From: DP-19 sp036496285
Lineage (GTDB): Bacteria; Desulfobacterota; Binatia; UTPRO1
Reading direction: 5' to 3'
Assembly: GCA_036496285.1 (NCBI GenBank)
Contig: DASXLI010000091.1
Location: 31,539 to 95,538, forward strand
DNA: 64,000 nt
The notes beneath the pieces were generated by a model. It had not been told where the DNA came from. It did no database searches and saw nothing but the letters and a program-made list of their open reading frames with translations. Positions 24,265 through 33,374 of the stretch are shown here, one piece after another. Each line of letters starts with the position of its first letter. Within the stretch, counting starts at the first letter, position 1. Made by a program: the position numbers and the translations under genes.

Positions 24265-25833
24265 ATGATCGCGGTCGCTCGCGCGCTGCTCGAGTCGTCG
24301 CCGCTGCTGGCGCTCTTCCTCGCGATCGCCGCGGGATACGCGATCGGGCAGATCGTGATCGCGGGCGTATCGTTCGGCGCCGGTGCGGTGCTGTTCACGG
24401 GCCTGGCCATCGGGGCCGTGGCGCCCAAATCCGCGCCGCCGGCGATGGTCGGCACCCTCGGCCTCGTGATGCTCGTGTACGGGGTCGGCGTGCAGTACGG
24501 CCCGCAGTTCTTCGCGAGTCTCCGCGGACCCGGCCTCAAGTACATGACGCTCACTGCCGTGGCCGTCGTTGCCGCGCTCGGCGTGGCGGTCATGGTCGCC
24601 GCCCCGCTCGGCGTCTCGTTGGCGACCGCGGCCGGATTGTTCGCCGGCTCCGGCACCAGCACGCCGGCATTGCAGGCGGCGCTCGCGGTCGCCGGCAACG
24701 AGGATCCGGCGATCGGGTATTCGGTCGCCTATCCGTTCGGCGTGCTCGGTCCGATCGTCCTGATGACCGCGATGGCGGCACTCCTCAAGCCACGCTTCGA
24801 CGCTCCGGTGCCGAGCGTACGGCTCCTCGAGCTCTCCGTCGGATCGACGTGCGAGGGACGAACCGTCGGCGAGGTGTCCGCGACGTTGCCGGAGGACGTC
24901 AAGATCGTCACCGTCCGTCACGAGCAGATGAACGTGCCGCCGGTCGCCGAGACGCGGCTTCGCGCCGGCGACGGGTTGTTGCTGATCGGTGCGCCGTCGA
25001 GCCTCGAGCGTACGACGGCACTCCTCGGACGAGAGCAGCCGGGTCTCCTCGGTCGTGACCGGACCGACTACGACGTCGTGCGCGTCTACGTGTCGCGGGC
25101 GACGTTCGTCGGCAAGCCGCTCGGGGCGATCGCGCTGCCCGAGTTCCCCGTGATGATCTCGCACGTCCGCCGCGGCGACGCGCAGCTGCTCGCCTCGTCG
25201 GACCTCGTGATCGAGTTCGGCGACCGGCTGGTGATGGCGGTGCCGGTCGGTCGGCAAGCCGAGGTGCGGCGCTTCTTCGGCGACAGCATCCGCGGCAACG
25301 CCGAGATGTCGTTCGTCTCCGTCGGGGTCGGGATCGCGCTGGGCCTCCTGGTCGGCATGGTCCCGCTTCCGCTGCCAGGTGGCGGCAGCTTCACGCTCGG
25401 GGTCGCAGGCGGTCCGCTCGTCACGGCGCTCGTCCTCGGCTGGCTCGGTCGCACCGGGCCGATCGGGTGGCGGATGCCGGTGGTCGCGAACCTCGTGCTC
25501 CGGAACCTCGGGCTCTCGATCTTCATCGGGGTCGTTGCGATCGGCGCTGGAAAGCCGTTCGCCGAGACCGTGGCGTCGAACGGGGTGCCGATCCTTCTCG
25601 GGGGTGCCGCCGTCCTGCTCACCCTCGTGCTCGTCGTGCTCGGCGGGGGTTACCTGCTGCGGATTCCGTTCGACGATCTGCTGGGCGTGTGCGCCGGCGC
25701 CACCGGCAATCCGGCGATCCTCGCGGCGACGGCGCGCTTGGCACCGACCGACCGGCCGGACGTCGGCTACGCGATCAGCTTTCCGAGCGCGACGATCGTC
25801 AAGATCATCGCGGTGCAGATATTGCTTCGGTAG
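24265..25833 (+). CDS. AspT/YidE-family membrane transporter with paired TrkA-C domains
   Basis: The 522-residue protein has two membrane halves of about five helices each, flanking a cytoplasmic insert (residues about 190-355) with two TrkA-C-like domains. The conserved GLFAGSGTSTPALQAAL and GVCAGATGNPAILAATARL pore segments, one per half, mark the aspartate:alanine exchanger family. AspT swaps aspartate for alanine to make proton motive force. The substrate here is unproven, though an amino-acid antiporter close to a serine-degrading operon is suggestive. The start at ATG 24265 has GGAG eleven bases upstream. Confidence 0.88.
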   Translation: MIAVARALLESSPLLALFLAIAAGYAIGQIVIAGVSFGAGAVLFTGLAIGAVAPKSAPPAMVGTLGLVMLVYGVGVQYGPQFFASLRGPGLKYMTLTAVAVVAALGVAVMVAAPLGVSLATAAGLFAGSGTSTPALQAALAVAGNEDPAIGYSVAYPFGVLGPIVLMTAMAALLKPRFDAPVPSVRLLELSVGSTCEGRTVGEVSATLPEDVKIVTVRHEQMNVPPVAETRLRAGDGLLLIGAPSSLERTTALLGREQPGLLGRDRTDYDVVRVYVSRATFVGKPLGAIALPEFPVMISHVRRGDAQLLASSDLVIEFGDRLVMAVPVGRQAEVRRFFGDSIRGNAEMSFVSVGVGIALGLLVGMVPLPLPGGGSFTLGVAGGPLVTALVLGWLGRTGPIGWRMPVVANLVLRNLGLSIFIGVVAIGAGKPFAETVASNGVPILLGGAAVLLTLVLVVLGGGYLLRIPFDDLLGVCAGATGNPAILAATARLAPTDRPDVGYAISFPSATIVKIIAVQILLR

Positions 25834-25858
25834 TGTTCCGCCCCGCGCGTCGGTCGAT

Positions 25859-26404
25859 TCAGGCGACTGCGTCGAGGTCGCGCCGGACGAGGCAGACGGT
25901 CGGACCCTCCGGGCTCGCGACCTGCTCGAAGCCGAGGCGCTTCGCGAGACCGCGCATGCTGGCGTTAGTCGCGAGGAGGTATCCCTCCATGCGCGCGAAT
26001 CCGCGCGCCCGAGCCTCCCGCATCAGCGCTTCGAGCAGGAGGCGCGCGAGACCACGTCCTTGCCACGCGTCGATCACGGCAACCGCGAACTCGCAGTCTC
26101 CTTCGGTTGCGCTGGCTGCGTAGCGCGCCCCGGCGATGATCGTCTCGTGGGCTTCGGAGCCGATGACGGCAACGAGCTGCAGCTCGCGCGTTCCGTCGGG
26201 GTTGGTCGCGCGATGGAGCAAATGCGGCGGCAGCTCTTTCATCGCCGAGAAGAACCGCGAGTAGCGCGCGTCCGCCGAAAGCGCCCGAATCGCCGCCTGC
26301 AGCTTATCGGCGTCCTCCGCGCGGATCGCGCGCACCGTCACCTCCGTCCCGTCGCGCAACCGCACGGCCAGGGTTTGGAAGTCGCCAGCCACGTCGGCGG
26401 ACAT
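25859..26404 (-). CDS. GNAT-family N-acetyltransferase
   Basis: The 181-residue protein starts VRLRDGTEVTVRAIRAEDADKL and carries motif A in AWQGRGLARLLLEALMREARARG and a C-terminal ATNASMRGLAKRLGFEQV. The layout resembles the GNAT domain found in Pat-type protein acetyltransferases. I chose ATG 26404 because an upstream extension of 47 residues is low-complexity and overlaps the control region of the divergent serine operon. Such enzymes acetylate metabolic enzymes in other bacteria, which makes the neighbouring position notable but not conclusive. Confidence 0.8.
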   Translation of the reverse strand: MSADVAGDFQTLAVRLRDGTEVTVRAIRAEDADKLQAAIRALSADARYSRFFSAMKELPPHLLHRATNPDGTRELQLVAVIGSEAHETIIAGARYAASATEGDCEFAVAVIDAWQGRGLARLLLEALMREARARGFARMEGYLLATNASMRGLAKRLGFEQVASPEGPTVCLVRRDLDAVA

Positions 26405-26447
26405 CCAGGTCAGATAGCATGGCGCGGTGTGATTGACAGTGCGGTAG

Positions 26448-26462
26448 GGGCGTGTTCTTTGC
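26448..26462 (+). promoter_or_regulatory. Candidate sigma-54 promoter of the serine-fermentation operon
   Basis: GGGCGTG-TTCT-TTGC has GG and GC dinucleotides ten bases apart, the spacing required by sigma-54, and TTTGC at the -12 element. The -24 half is only partly canonical. A TTGACA at 26433-26438 could instead be a -35 element, but no good -10 follows. Confidence 0.3.
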
Positions 26463-26514
26463 GGGGCAGTCGCGATCGGGTCACCTCGACCCCCTAACCA
26501 ATCGGAGGTGTGCA

Positions 26515-28119
26515 ATGGCCGATCGTCGTGAGCACGAAGCTCCAATCCTCGATCCGGAGCTGACGTCAGACGAAGCGCCCGCGGGCATCGACCGGCGAGC
26601 CTTCATGATGCGATCGGCGATGATCGGCGCCGTCGCGGTGCTCGCCGGGAACGCTCCGGCCAGTGCCAAGGAGACCGCGGCGCGGGCGGCCTCCGCGACT
26701 GCTCCCAAGGTCCCGCTGTCTCCCGACCTCCAGGTCGTGAAGAACGCCAAGGGCCCGGTGATGACCGTCGTCGACGAGTTCTACAAGGTCGGTCCCGGGC
26801 CCTCGAGCTCGCACACGATCGGGCCGATGCGCATCACCTACGACTTCTATCAGCGCTGCACCAAGCTCCCCGCGGACCAGCTCGCCAAGGCCACCGCGCT
26901 GCGCGTGAACCTCTTCGGCAGCTTGAGCGCGACCGGGAAGGGGCACGGGACCGAGCGCGCCTGCCTCGCCGGGATCATCGGCAAGGAGCCGGCCACGATC
27001 GATCCGGCGTTCCTCGACGAGCTTGCCGCGAAGCCCGACCAGACGTTTCCGGTCAAGCTCGGCAGCGCTACCTTTAATGTGTCGCTGAAAGACGTTGTCT
27101 TCGACGACACCCACGGCGACTTCCCGCACCCCAACACCATGCGGTGCGCGCTGCTGGCCGGCGACAAGGTGCTCCTCGAGCAGGAGTACTACTCGGTGGG
27201 CGGCGGATTCATCGAGTGGAAGGGCTACACGCCGCCGAAGAAGGGGCAGCCGAAGTACCCGTACTCCACGATGAAGGAGCTGCAGCAGCACGCGGAAAAG
27301 GACAAGCTCACGATCGCGCAGGCATTGATGGCGAACGAGATGGCGGTGTCCGGCAGAAGCGAGGCCGAGATCAACGCATTCCTCGACAAGATCGCGGGTG
27401 CGATGGTCGCGATCGTGAAGTCGGGCCTGGCGGCGGCTCCCAGCACACTGCCCGGTCCGATCAAGCTCAAGACCAAGGCGGGCGAGGTCTACAAGCGCGC
27501 CCAGGACGATACCTACGAGAAGCAGCGCGGCGTCGGGGTCGTGGCGGCCTACGCGCTCGCGGGCTCGGAAGAGAACGCGCGCGGCCATCTCGTGGTCACG
27601 GCGCCGACCGGCGGGTCGGCGGGCGTCCTGCCGGCGGTCGTCTACGCGCTCGGCGAGGGTGGACGGAAGCTGCCGCAGGAGAAGATCCGCCAGGGCCTGC
27701 TGACGGCCGCCGGCGTCGGCTATCTCTGCAAGCACAACGCGACGCTCTCCGCGGCCGAAGGCGGGTGCCAGGCCGAGATCGGCGTCGCCTCCGCGATGGC
27801 TGCCGCGCTGATCGCGCAGGCGCACGACTTCGACAACCAGGTGATCGCCAACGCCGCCGAGTCGGCGCTCGAGCACCATCTCGGGATGACCTGCGATCCG
27901 GTCGCCGGCTTCGTGCAGATCCCCTGCATCGAGCGCTGCGCCTACGGCGCCGTGAAGGCGTGGACGGGGTTCATGATCGCCAGCAACGAGATCCCGGCGA
28001 ACCGTCGCGTCGACTTCGACACCACCGTGGACGCCATGGCCCTCACCGCCAAGGAGATGAACTCGAAGTACAAGGAAACGTCGGAGGGCGGTCTGGCGGT
28101 CTCCGTGACGCTCTGCTGA
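26515..28119 (+). CDS. Iron-sulfur L-serine dehydratase with a Tat-like N-terminal signal
   Basis: The 534-residue protein deaminates L-serine to pyruvate. Both domains are fused in one chain: the beta part begins VDEFYKVGPGPSSSHTIGPM, and the alpha part carries VTAPTGGSAGVLPAVVY. Candidate Fe4S4 ligand cysteines are in GYLCKHNATLSAAEGGCQAE, GMTCDPVAGFVQIPC and the adjacent IERC. Oddly, residues 24-52 form a twin-arginine-like signal (DRRAFMMRS, hydrophobic stretch, APASA), whereas known serine dehydratases are cytoplasmic. ATG 26515 follows CGGAGGTG by four bases. It is the first gene of a five-gene unit ending with pyruvate formate-lyase activase. Confidence 0.93.
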   Translation: MADRREHEAPILDPELTSDEAPAGIDRRAFMMRSAMIGAVAVLAGNAPASAKETAARAASATAPKVPLSPDLQVVKNAKGPVMTVVDEFYKVGPGPSSSHTIGPMRITYDFYQRCTKLPADQLAKATALRVNLFGSLSATGKGHGTERACLAGIIGKEPATIDPAFLDELAAKPDQTFPVKLGSATFNVSLKDVVFDDTHGDFPHPNTMRCALLAGDKVLLEQEYYSVGGGFIEWKGYTPPKKGQPKYPYSTMKELQQHAEKDKLTIAQALMANEMAVSGRSEAEINAFLDKIAGAMVAIVKSGLAAAPSTLPGPIKLKTKAGEVYKRAQDDTYEKQRGVGVVAAYALAGSEENARGHLVVTAPTGGSAGVLPAVVYALGEGGRKLPQEKIRQGLLTAAGVGYLCKHNATLSAAEGGCQAEIGVASAMAAALIAQAHDFDNQVIANAAESALEHHLGMTCDPVAGFVQIPCIERCAYGAVKAWTGFMIASNEIPANRRVDFDTTVDAMALTAKEMNSKYKETSEGGLAVSVTLC

Positions 28120-28126
28120 CGGCGCC

Positions 28127-29059
28127 ATGACCCATCCGGGAACCGGGAAGTACGAGCAGATCCTCGAGCGCTGTCGCGGCCTGCAGCCGATCGCCACCGC
28201 GGTGGCCTGGCCCTGCGACGAGACCTCGCTCACCGGTGCGATCGATGCCGGGAAGCAGGGGTTGATCACACCGATACTTGTCGGGCCGGCGGCGACGATC
28301 ACCGAGCTCGCCACGAAGCATGGGGTCGACCTCCGCGGGATCGAGGTGATCGACGTCGGCGAGAGTCGCGCGGCCGCGGCCAGGGCCGCGCAGCTCGTCC
28401 GTGAGGGCAAGGCCGAGCTCCTCATGAAGGGCAGCCTGCATTCCGACGAGATCCTCGGCGCGGTCGTGGCGAAGGATTCCGGCCTGCGCGGCGGCCGGCG
28501 CTTGAGCCACGTCTTCCTCATGGACGTCCCGACCTACCACAAGGTGCTCATCGTGACCGACGGGGCGATTAACATCGCGCCGACGCTCGAGGACAAGGTC
28601 GACATCGTCCAGAATGCGATCGACCTCGCCAGGTCGTTCGGCGTCGAGCGGCCGAAGGTCGCGATCCTCGCCGCGGTCGAGACGGTGAATTCGAAGATGC
28701 CCGCCACGCTCGACGCCGCCGCGCTCTGCAAGATGGCGGAGCGGGGCCAGATCAAGGGCGGGGTGCTCGACGGGCCGCTCGCGTTCGACAACGCGATCAG
28801 CCGCGATGCGGCCAGGATCAAGGGCATCACGTCCGAGGTCGCGGGCGACCCGGACATCCTGCTCGCACCCGATCTGGAAGCCGGCAACATGGTGGCGAAG
28901 CAGCTGAGCTTCCTCGCCAATGCGGACAGCGCCGGTCTCGTGCTCGGCGCACGCGTGCCGGTGATCTTGACCAGCCGCGCCGACAGCCTGCGGTCGCGGA
29001 TCGCGAGCTGCGCCGTCGCGGTGCTGGCGGCGCACGCCCGGCGCACGCCGCCGCGCTGA
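28127..29059 (+). CDS. Phosphate acetyl/butyryltransferase
   Basis: The 310-residue protein matches the Ptb/short Pta family, with LLMKGSLHSDEILGAVV, RLSHVFLMDVPTYHKVLIVTDGAINI, VAILAAVETVNSKMPAT and GVLDGPLAFDNAIS. It exchanges CoA for phosphate on acyl-CoA. Next to acetate kinase and pyruvate formate-lyase, acetyl-CoA to acetyl phosphate is the likely reaction, although sequence alone cannot exclude butyryl-CoA. It starts seven bases after the serine dehydratase stop. Confidence 0.92.
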   Translation: MTHPGTGKYEQILERCRGLQPIATAVAWPCDETSLTGAIDAGKQGLITPILVGPAATITELATKHGVDLRGIEVIDVGESRAAAARAAQLVREGKAELLMKGSLHSDEILGAVVAKDSGLRGGRRLSHVFLMDVPTYHKVLIVTDGAINIAPTLEDKVDIVQNAIDLARSFGVERPKVAILAAVETVNSKMPATLDAAALCKMAERGQIKGGVLDGPLAFDNAISRDAARIKGITSEVAGDPDILLAPDLEAGNMVAKQLSFLANADSAGLVLGARVPVILTSRADSLRSRIASCAVAVLAAHARRTPPR

Positions 29060-29073
29060 GCGATGGGGCGGGC

Positions 29074-30270
29074 ATGGACGACTACGCGCTGGTCCTGAAC
29101 GCGGGCTCCTCGAGCCTCAAGTTCTGCGTCTATCGCCGGCCGAGTCACGAAGGATGGGGCCTCGCCGCGCGCGGGCAGATCGACGGTATCGGGACCACGC
29201 CTCGCCTGACGGCGAAGGACGACGCCGGCACCTCGCTGGTCGACGAAACGCTCGATCCTTCGGTGCGCGACGGCCGTGCGGCGCTCGACCGTCTCGCGGC
29301 CTGGCTCCGGTCGAGCTATGCCGGATCGCGGGTGCTCGGCGTCGGCCACCGCGTGGTGCACGGCGGCACCAAGTACGCGGGCCCGTGTGTGGTGACGCCG
29401 GAGGTGCTCGCGGATCTCCGCGCGCTGATTCCGCTGGCGCCCCTCCATCAGCCCCACAACCTCGCCGCCATGGAGGCGGTGGCGGCGTGGCTGCCCGACG
29501 TGCCGCAGGTTGCGTGCTTCGACACCAGCTTCCATCGCGGCCAGCCCGCCGTCGCCGAGCTGGTGCCGCTGCCGAAGGCGATCCGCGACGGCGGCGTGCA
29601 GCGTTACGGCTTCCACGGCCTCTCCTACGAATACATCGCGTCGGTCCTTCCGGACGTCGCGCCGGACGTCGCCGACGGGCGTGTGATCGTCGCCCATCTC
29701 GGGAGCGGCGCGAGCCTCTGTGCGCTCAACGGCCGAAAGAGCGTCGAGAGCACGTTCGGGTTCACGGCACTCGACGGTCTGTGCATGGGCACGCGTCCGG
29801 GGTCGATCGATCCGGGCGTGATCCTGCACCTCTTCCAGACCCTGGGACGCTCGGCGGCCGAGGTCGAGAAGATCCTCTACAAGCAGTCCGGGCTGCTCGC
29901 CATCTCCGGCATCAGCAACGACATGCGCGACCTGCTCGGCAGCGCCGATCCCGCGGCGCGGCTCGCCGTCGACTACTTCGTCTATCAGGCGGTGAAGCAC
30001 GTGGGCGCCCTCGCAGCCGTGCTCGGCGGCGTGGATGCGCTCGTCTTCACGGCCGGCATCGGCGAGCGCTCCACCGAGATCCGGCGCCGCATCTGCGAGG
30101 GCTCGGCGTGGCTCGGCCTGACGCTCGACCCGGCCGCGAACGAGAACCACGGACCCAGGATCTCCACCGCCACGAGCCGGGTCGCGGCCTGGGTGATCCC
30201 GACCAACGAGGAGCTCATGATCGCCCGCCACACGGGCGCGCTGCTGGGAATCTCAAGGAGACGCACATGA
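29074..30270 (+). CDS. ackA: Acetate kinase
   Basis: The 398-residue ASKHA-fold kinase transfers phosphate from acetyl phosphate to ADP. Signatures are LNAGSSSLKF at the N-terminus, GVGHRVVHGGTKY, FDTSFH, YGFHGLSYEYI, VAHLGSGASLCALNG, GLCMGTRPGSIDPG and FTAGIGERSTEIR. Full length for the family. It lies 14 bases after the phosphotransacylase gene and overlaps the next gene by four bases (ATGA), so it is co-translated with pyruvate formate-lyase. Confidence 0.97.
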   Translation: MDDYALVLNAGSSSLKFCVYRRPSHEGWGLAARGQIDGIGTTPRLTAKDDAGTSLVDETLDPSVRDGRAALDRLAAWLRSSYAGSRVLGVGHRVVHGGTKYAGPCVVTPEVLADLRALIPLAPLHQPHNLAAMEAVAAWLPDVPQVACFDTSFHRGQPAVAELVPLPKAIRDGGVQRYGFHGLSYEYIASVLPDVAPDVADGRVIVAHLGSGASLCALNGRKSVESTFGFTALDGLCMGTRPGSIDPGVILHLFQTLGRSAAEVEKILYKQSGLLAISGISNDMRDLLGSADPAARLAVDYFVYQAVKHVGALAAVLGGVDALVFTAGIGERSTEIRRRICEGSAWLGLTLDPAANENHGPRISTATSRVAAWVIPTNEELMIARHTGALLGISRRRT

Positions 30271-32531
30271 CCGCGACCGGCAGCAATGCGACGCAGACGA
30301 TGGACCCCGCTTGGGAGGGGTTCACGGGAACGCTGTGGCGGAAGCAGATCGACGTCCGGGCCTTCATCCAGTTGAACTACACGCCGTACGAGGAAGACGC
30401 GGCGTTTCTCGCCCCGGCGACGGCCCGCACCAAGCGGATCTGGGAGAAGCTGACGACGCTCTTCGTCGAGGAGCGGAAGAAGGGCGTCCTCGACATCTCG
30501 CAGATTCCCACCTCGATCACGGCCCACGCGCCCGGGTACATCGACCAGGACAACGAGGTGATCGTCGGGCTGCAGACCGACGCGCCCTTGAAACGCGCGA
30601 TCATGCCGAACGGCGGCTTCCGCATGGTGCTCAGCGCCCTCAAGACCTACGGCTACGAGCCGGATCCGCACATCGTCGAGGCGTTCACCAAGTACCGGAA
30701 GACCCACAACGAGGCGGTCTTCGACGCGTACACGCCTGACATCCGGCGCTGCCGGAGCGCGCACGTCCTGACCGGCTTGCCGGATGCCTACGGCCGCGGC
30801 CGAATCATCGGCGACTACCGGCGGGTCGCGCTCTATGGGGTCGACCGCTTGATCGCGGAGAAGAAACGCGAGCACGCGGCCCTCGACTCCCAGCCGTCCA
30901 CCGAGGACGTCATCCGCGATCGCGAGGAGCTCGCGGAGCAGACCCGGGCGCTCGCGGAGCTGAAGGCGATGGCAAAGAGCTACGGACTCGACATCGCGGG
31001 CCCGGCGCGTACTGCGCGCGAGGCGGTCCAGTGGCTCTACTTCGGCTACCTCGCGGCGGTGAAGGAGCAGAACGGCGCGGCCATGTCGCTCGGGCGGTGC
31101 TCCACCTTCCTCGACGTCTACTTCGAGCGCGATCTGAAGGCCGGACGGCTCACCGAGGAGCAGGCGCAGGAGATCATCGACGACTTCGTCATCAAGCTGC
31201 GCATCGTGCGGTTCCTGCGTACGCCCGAGTACGACGATCTCTTCGCCGGCGACCCGACCTGGGTGACGGAGTCCATCGCCGGCATGGGCGACGACGGCCG
31301 CTCCCTCGTCACCAAGACCAGCTTCCGGATGCTGCAGACGCTCTACAACCTCGGGCCGGCGCCCGAGCCGAACCTGACGATCTGGTACTCGCCGCGCCTG
31401 CCCGACGGCTTCCGGCGATTCGCGGCCCAGGTCGCGATCGACACGAGCGCGTTGCAGTTCGAGAGCGACGAGATCATGCGGCGCACGTGGGGCGACGACG
31501 GCGCGATCGCCTGCTGCGTCTCGCCCATGCTGGTCGGGAAGCAGATGCAGTTCTTCGGGGCGCGCGCCAATCTCGCGAAATGCCTGCTCTATGCGATCAA
31601 CGGCGGCCGCGACGAGACGAGCGGCGAGCAGGTCGGTCCGGCGTCAGAGCCGGTCGCGGGCGAATATCTCGACTTCGAGGACGTGGTGGCCCGCTTCGAC
31701 GCGATGATGGACTGGCTCGCCGGGGTGTACGTGAACGCCATGAACGTCATCCACTACATGCACGACAAGTACGCGTACGAACGGGTCGAGATGGCGCTGC
31801 ACGACTACGCCCCCGTCCGCACGATGGCCTTCGGGATGGCCGGCCTCTCGGTCATCGCCGACAGCCTCTCGGCGATCAAGTACGCCAAGGTCAAGGTGGT
31901 GCGCGACGCGACCGGCCTCGTCGTGGACTACCAGACCGAGGGCGACTTCCCGGTCTTCGGCAACAACGACAACCGGGTCGACCAGCTCGCCACGTGGGTG
32001 GTCAGCACGTTCATGGGGAAGCTCCGCAAGCATCCGACCTACCGGAACGCCATGCACACCCAGTCGATCCTCACCATCACGTCGAACGTCGTGTACGGCA
32101 AGGCGACCGGCAACACGCCGGACGGGCGCCGCAAGGGCGAGCCCTTCGCCCCCGGCGCCAACCCGATGCACGGCCGCGACAGCCACGGCATCCACGCGTC
32201 GGCAGCCTCGGTCGCGAAGATTCCCTACCGTGACGCGCAGGACGGCATCTCGCTCACGACGACGCTCGTGCCGACCGGTCTCGGGCGCGTCGCCGAGGAT
32301 CGCGTCACCAATCTCGTCGCGATCCTCGATGCGTACTTCAGCGCGACCGGCTTTCACATGAACGTCAACGTGCTGAACCGTGAGATGCTTCTCGATGCCA
32401 TGGAGCACCCGGAGAAGTATCCGAGCCTGACGATCCGGGTTTCGGGGTACGCGGTGAACTTCGTGCGGCTGAGCCGCGAGCAGCAGATGGACGTGATCAA
32501 TCGCACCTTCCATGGGGACGCCAATGGCTGA
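30267..32531 (+). CDS. pflB: Pyruvate formate-lyase
   Basis: The 754-residue glycyl radical enzyme cleaves pyruvate with CoA to acetyl-CoA and formate. The catalytic tandem cysteines are in DDGAIACCVSPMLVGKQMQF, which separates true PFL from diol-dehydratase relatives with a single Cys. The radical glycine is in IRVSGYAVNFVRL close to the C-terminus. The start ATG 30267 has AAGGAG six bases upstream and overlaps the ackA stop. Being oxygen-labile when active, it implies an anoxic phase in this organism's life. Confidence 0.97.
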   Translation: MTATGSNATQTMDPAWEGFTGTLWRKQIDVRAFIQLNYTPYEEDAAFLAPATARTKRIWEKLTTLFVEERKKGVLDISQIPTSITAHAPGYIDQDNEVIVGLQTDAPLKRAIMPNGGFRMVLSALKTYGYEPDPHIVEAFTKYRKTHNEAVFDAYTPDIRRCRSAHVLTGLPDAYGRGRIIGDYRRVALYGVDRLIAEKKREHAALDSQPSTEDVIRDREELAEQTRALAELKAMAKSYGLDIAGPARTAREAVQWLYFGYLAAVKEQNGAAMSLGRCSTFLDVYFERDLKAGRLTEEQAQEIIDDFVIKLRIVRFLRTPEYDDLFAGDPTWVTESIAGMGDDGRSLVTKTSFRMLQTLYNLGPAPEPNLTIWYSPRLPDGFRRFAAQVAIDTSALQFESDEIMRRTWGDDGAIACCVSPMLVGKQMQFFGARANLAKCLLYAINGGRDETSGEQVGPASEPVAGEYLDFEDVVARFDAMMDWLAGVYVNAMNVIHYMHDKYAYERVEMALHDYAPVRTMAFGMAGLSVIADSLSAIKYAKVKVVRDATGLVVDYQTEGDFPVFGNNDNRVDQLATWVVSTFMGKLRKHPTYRNAMHTQSILTITSNVVYGKATGNTPDGRRKGEPFAPGANPMHGRDSHGIHASAASVAKIPYRDAQDGISLTTTLVPTGLGRVAEDRVTNLVAILDAYFSATGFHMNVNVLNREMLLDAMEHPEKYPSLTIRVSGYAVNFVRLSREQQMDVINRTFHGDANG

Positions 32532-33363
32532 GAAGGCGCCCCCGGTCTCCTTGGAGGCGAAGAGCCCGTTCGAGCTCCGCGTCCACCTCGGCGACGCCGT
32601 GCCCGAGCAGACCGTGCGCGAGGCGCTCGCCTCCGGCGACATGGGATTCCTGCACTCGTTCACGACCGGCTCCGCGGTCGACGGTCCGGGCGTGCGCGTC
32701 GTCGCCTGGACGACGGGCTGCATGTGGCGCTGCCGCTACTGCCACAACCCCGATACCTGGAAGGTGACGAACGGTATTCCGGTGTCGGTCACCCGGGCGG
32801 CGGAAGAGCTCGGCAAGTACCGTCACGGTCTCGAGCGGATGAAGGGCGGCTTCACGCTGAGCGGCGGCGAGCCGCTGATGCAGGACCGCTTCGCGGTCAA
32901 GCTCCTGGCGGCCGCGAAACGCATGGGCATCCACACGACGATCGAGACCAACGGCTACTACGCGGAACGCCTGAGTGATGCCGAGCTCGACACGATCGAC
33001 CTCGTGATGCTCGGGATCAAGACGTGGGATCCTCTGCGGCACGCGGCGCTCACCGGCATGGACGTCGCCCCGACGCTCGCATTCGCGCGGCGCCTCGCGG
33101 CGCGCCGGCAGCCGATCTGGATCCGCTTCGTGCTCGTCCCCGGCCTCACCGACGACCTGGACGACCTCGCCAAGACCGCCGAGTTCGCCGCCGGGCTCGG
33201 CAACGTGCAGCGCGTGGAGGTGCTGCCGTTCCATCAGATGGGGCGCTTCAAGTGGGAACGGCTCGGCCTCGACTACACGCTCAATGACGTCGCGCCGCCG
33301 ACCGCCGAGGCCGCGGACCGCGCGTGCGAGGTGTTCCGGAAGGTCGGCCTGCACGCCGTCTAG
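32512..33363 (+). CDS. pflA: Pyruvate formate-lyase activating enzyme (radical SAM)
   Basis: The protein holds the radical-SAM cluster CMWRCRYCHNPDTW (CX3CX2C), the GGEPLMQ motif, a TIETNGYY strand and a C-terminal LPFHQMGRFKWERLG block typical of PFL activases. It generates the glycyl radical on PFL using S-adenosylmethionine. It carries about 45 more N-terminal residues than the E. coli enzyme. Either ATG 32512 or ATG 32524 may be used; the second has a GGGGAC site and gives an eight-base overlap with pflB. It closes the serine-to-acetate operon. Confidence 0.95.
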   Translation: MGTPMAEKAPPVSLEAKSPFELRVHLGDAVPEQTVREALASGDMGFLHSFTTGSAVDGPGVRVVAWTTGCMWRCRYCHNPDTWKVTNGIPVSVTRAAEELGKYRHGLERMKGGFTLSGGEPLMQDRFAVKLLAAAKRMGIHTTIETNGYYAERLSDAELDTIDLVMLGIKTWDPLRHAALTGMDVAPTLAFARRLAARRQPIWIRFVLVPGLTDDLDDLAKTAEFAAGLGNVQRVEVLPFHQMGRFKWERLGLDYTLNDVAPPTAEAADRACEVFRKVGLHAV

Positions 33364-33374
33364 TCTCGGGCGAC

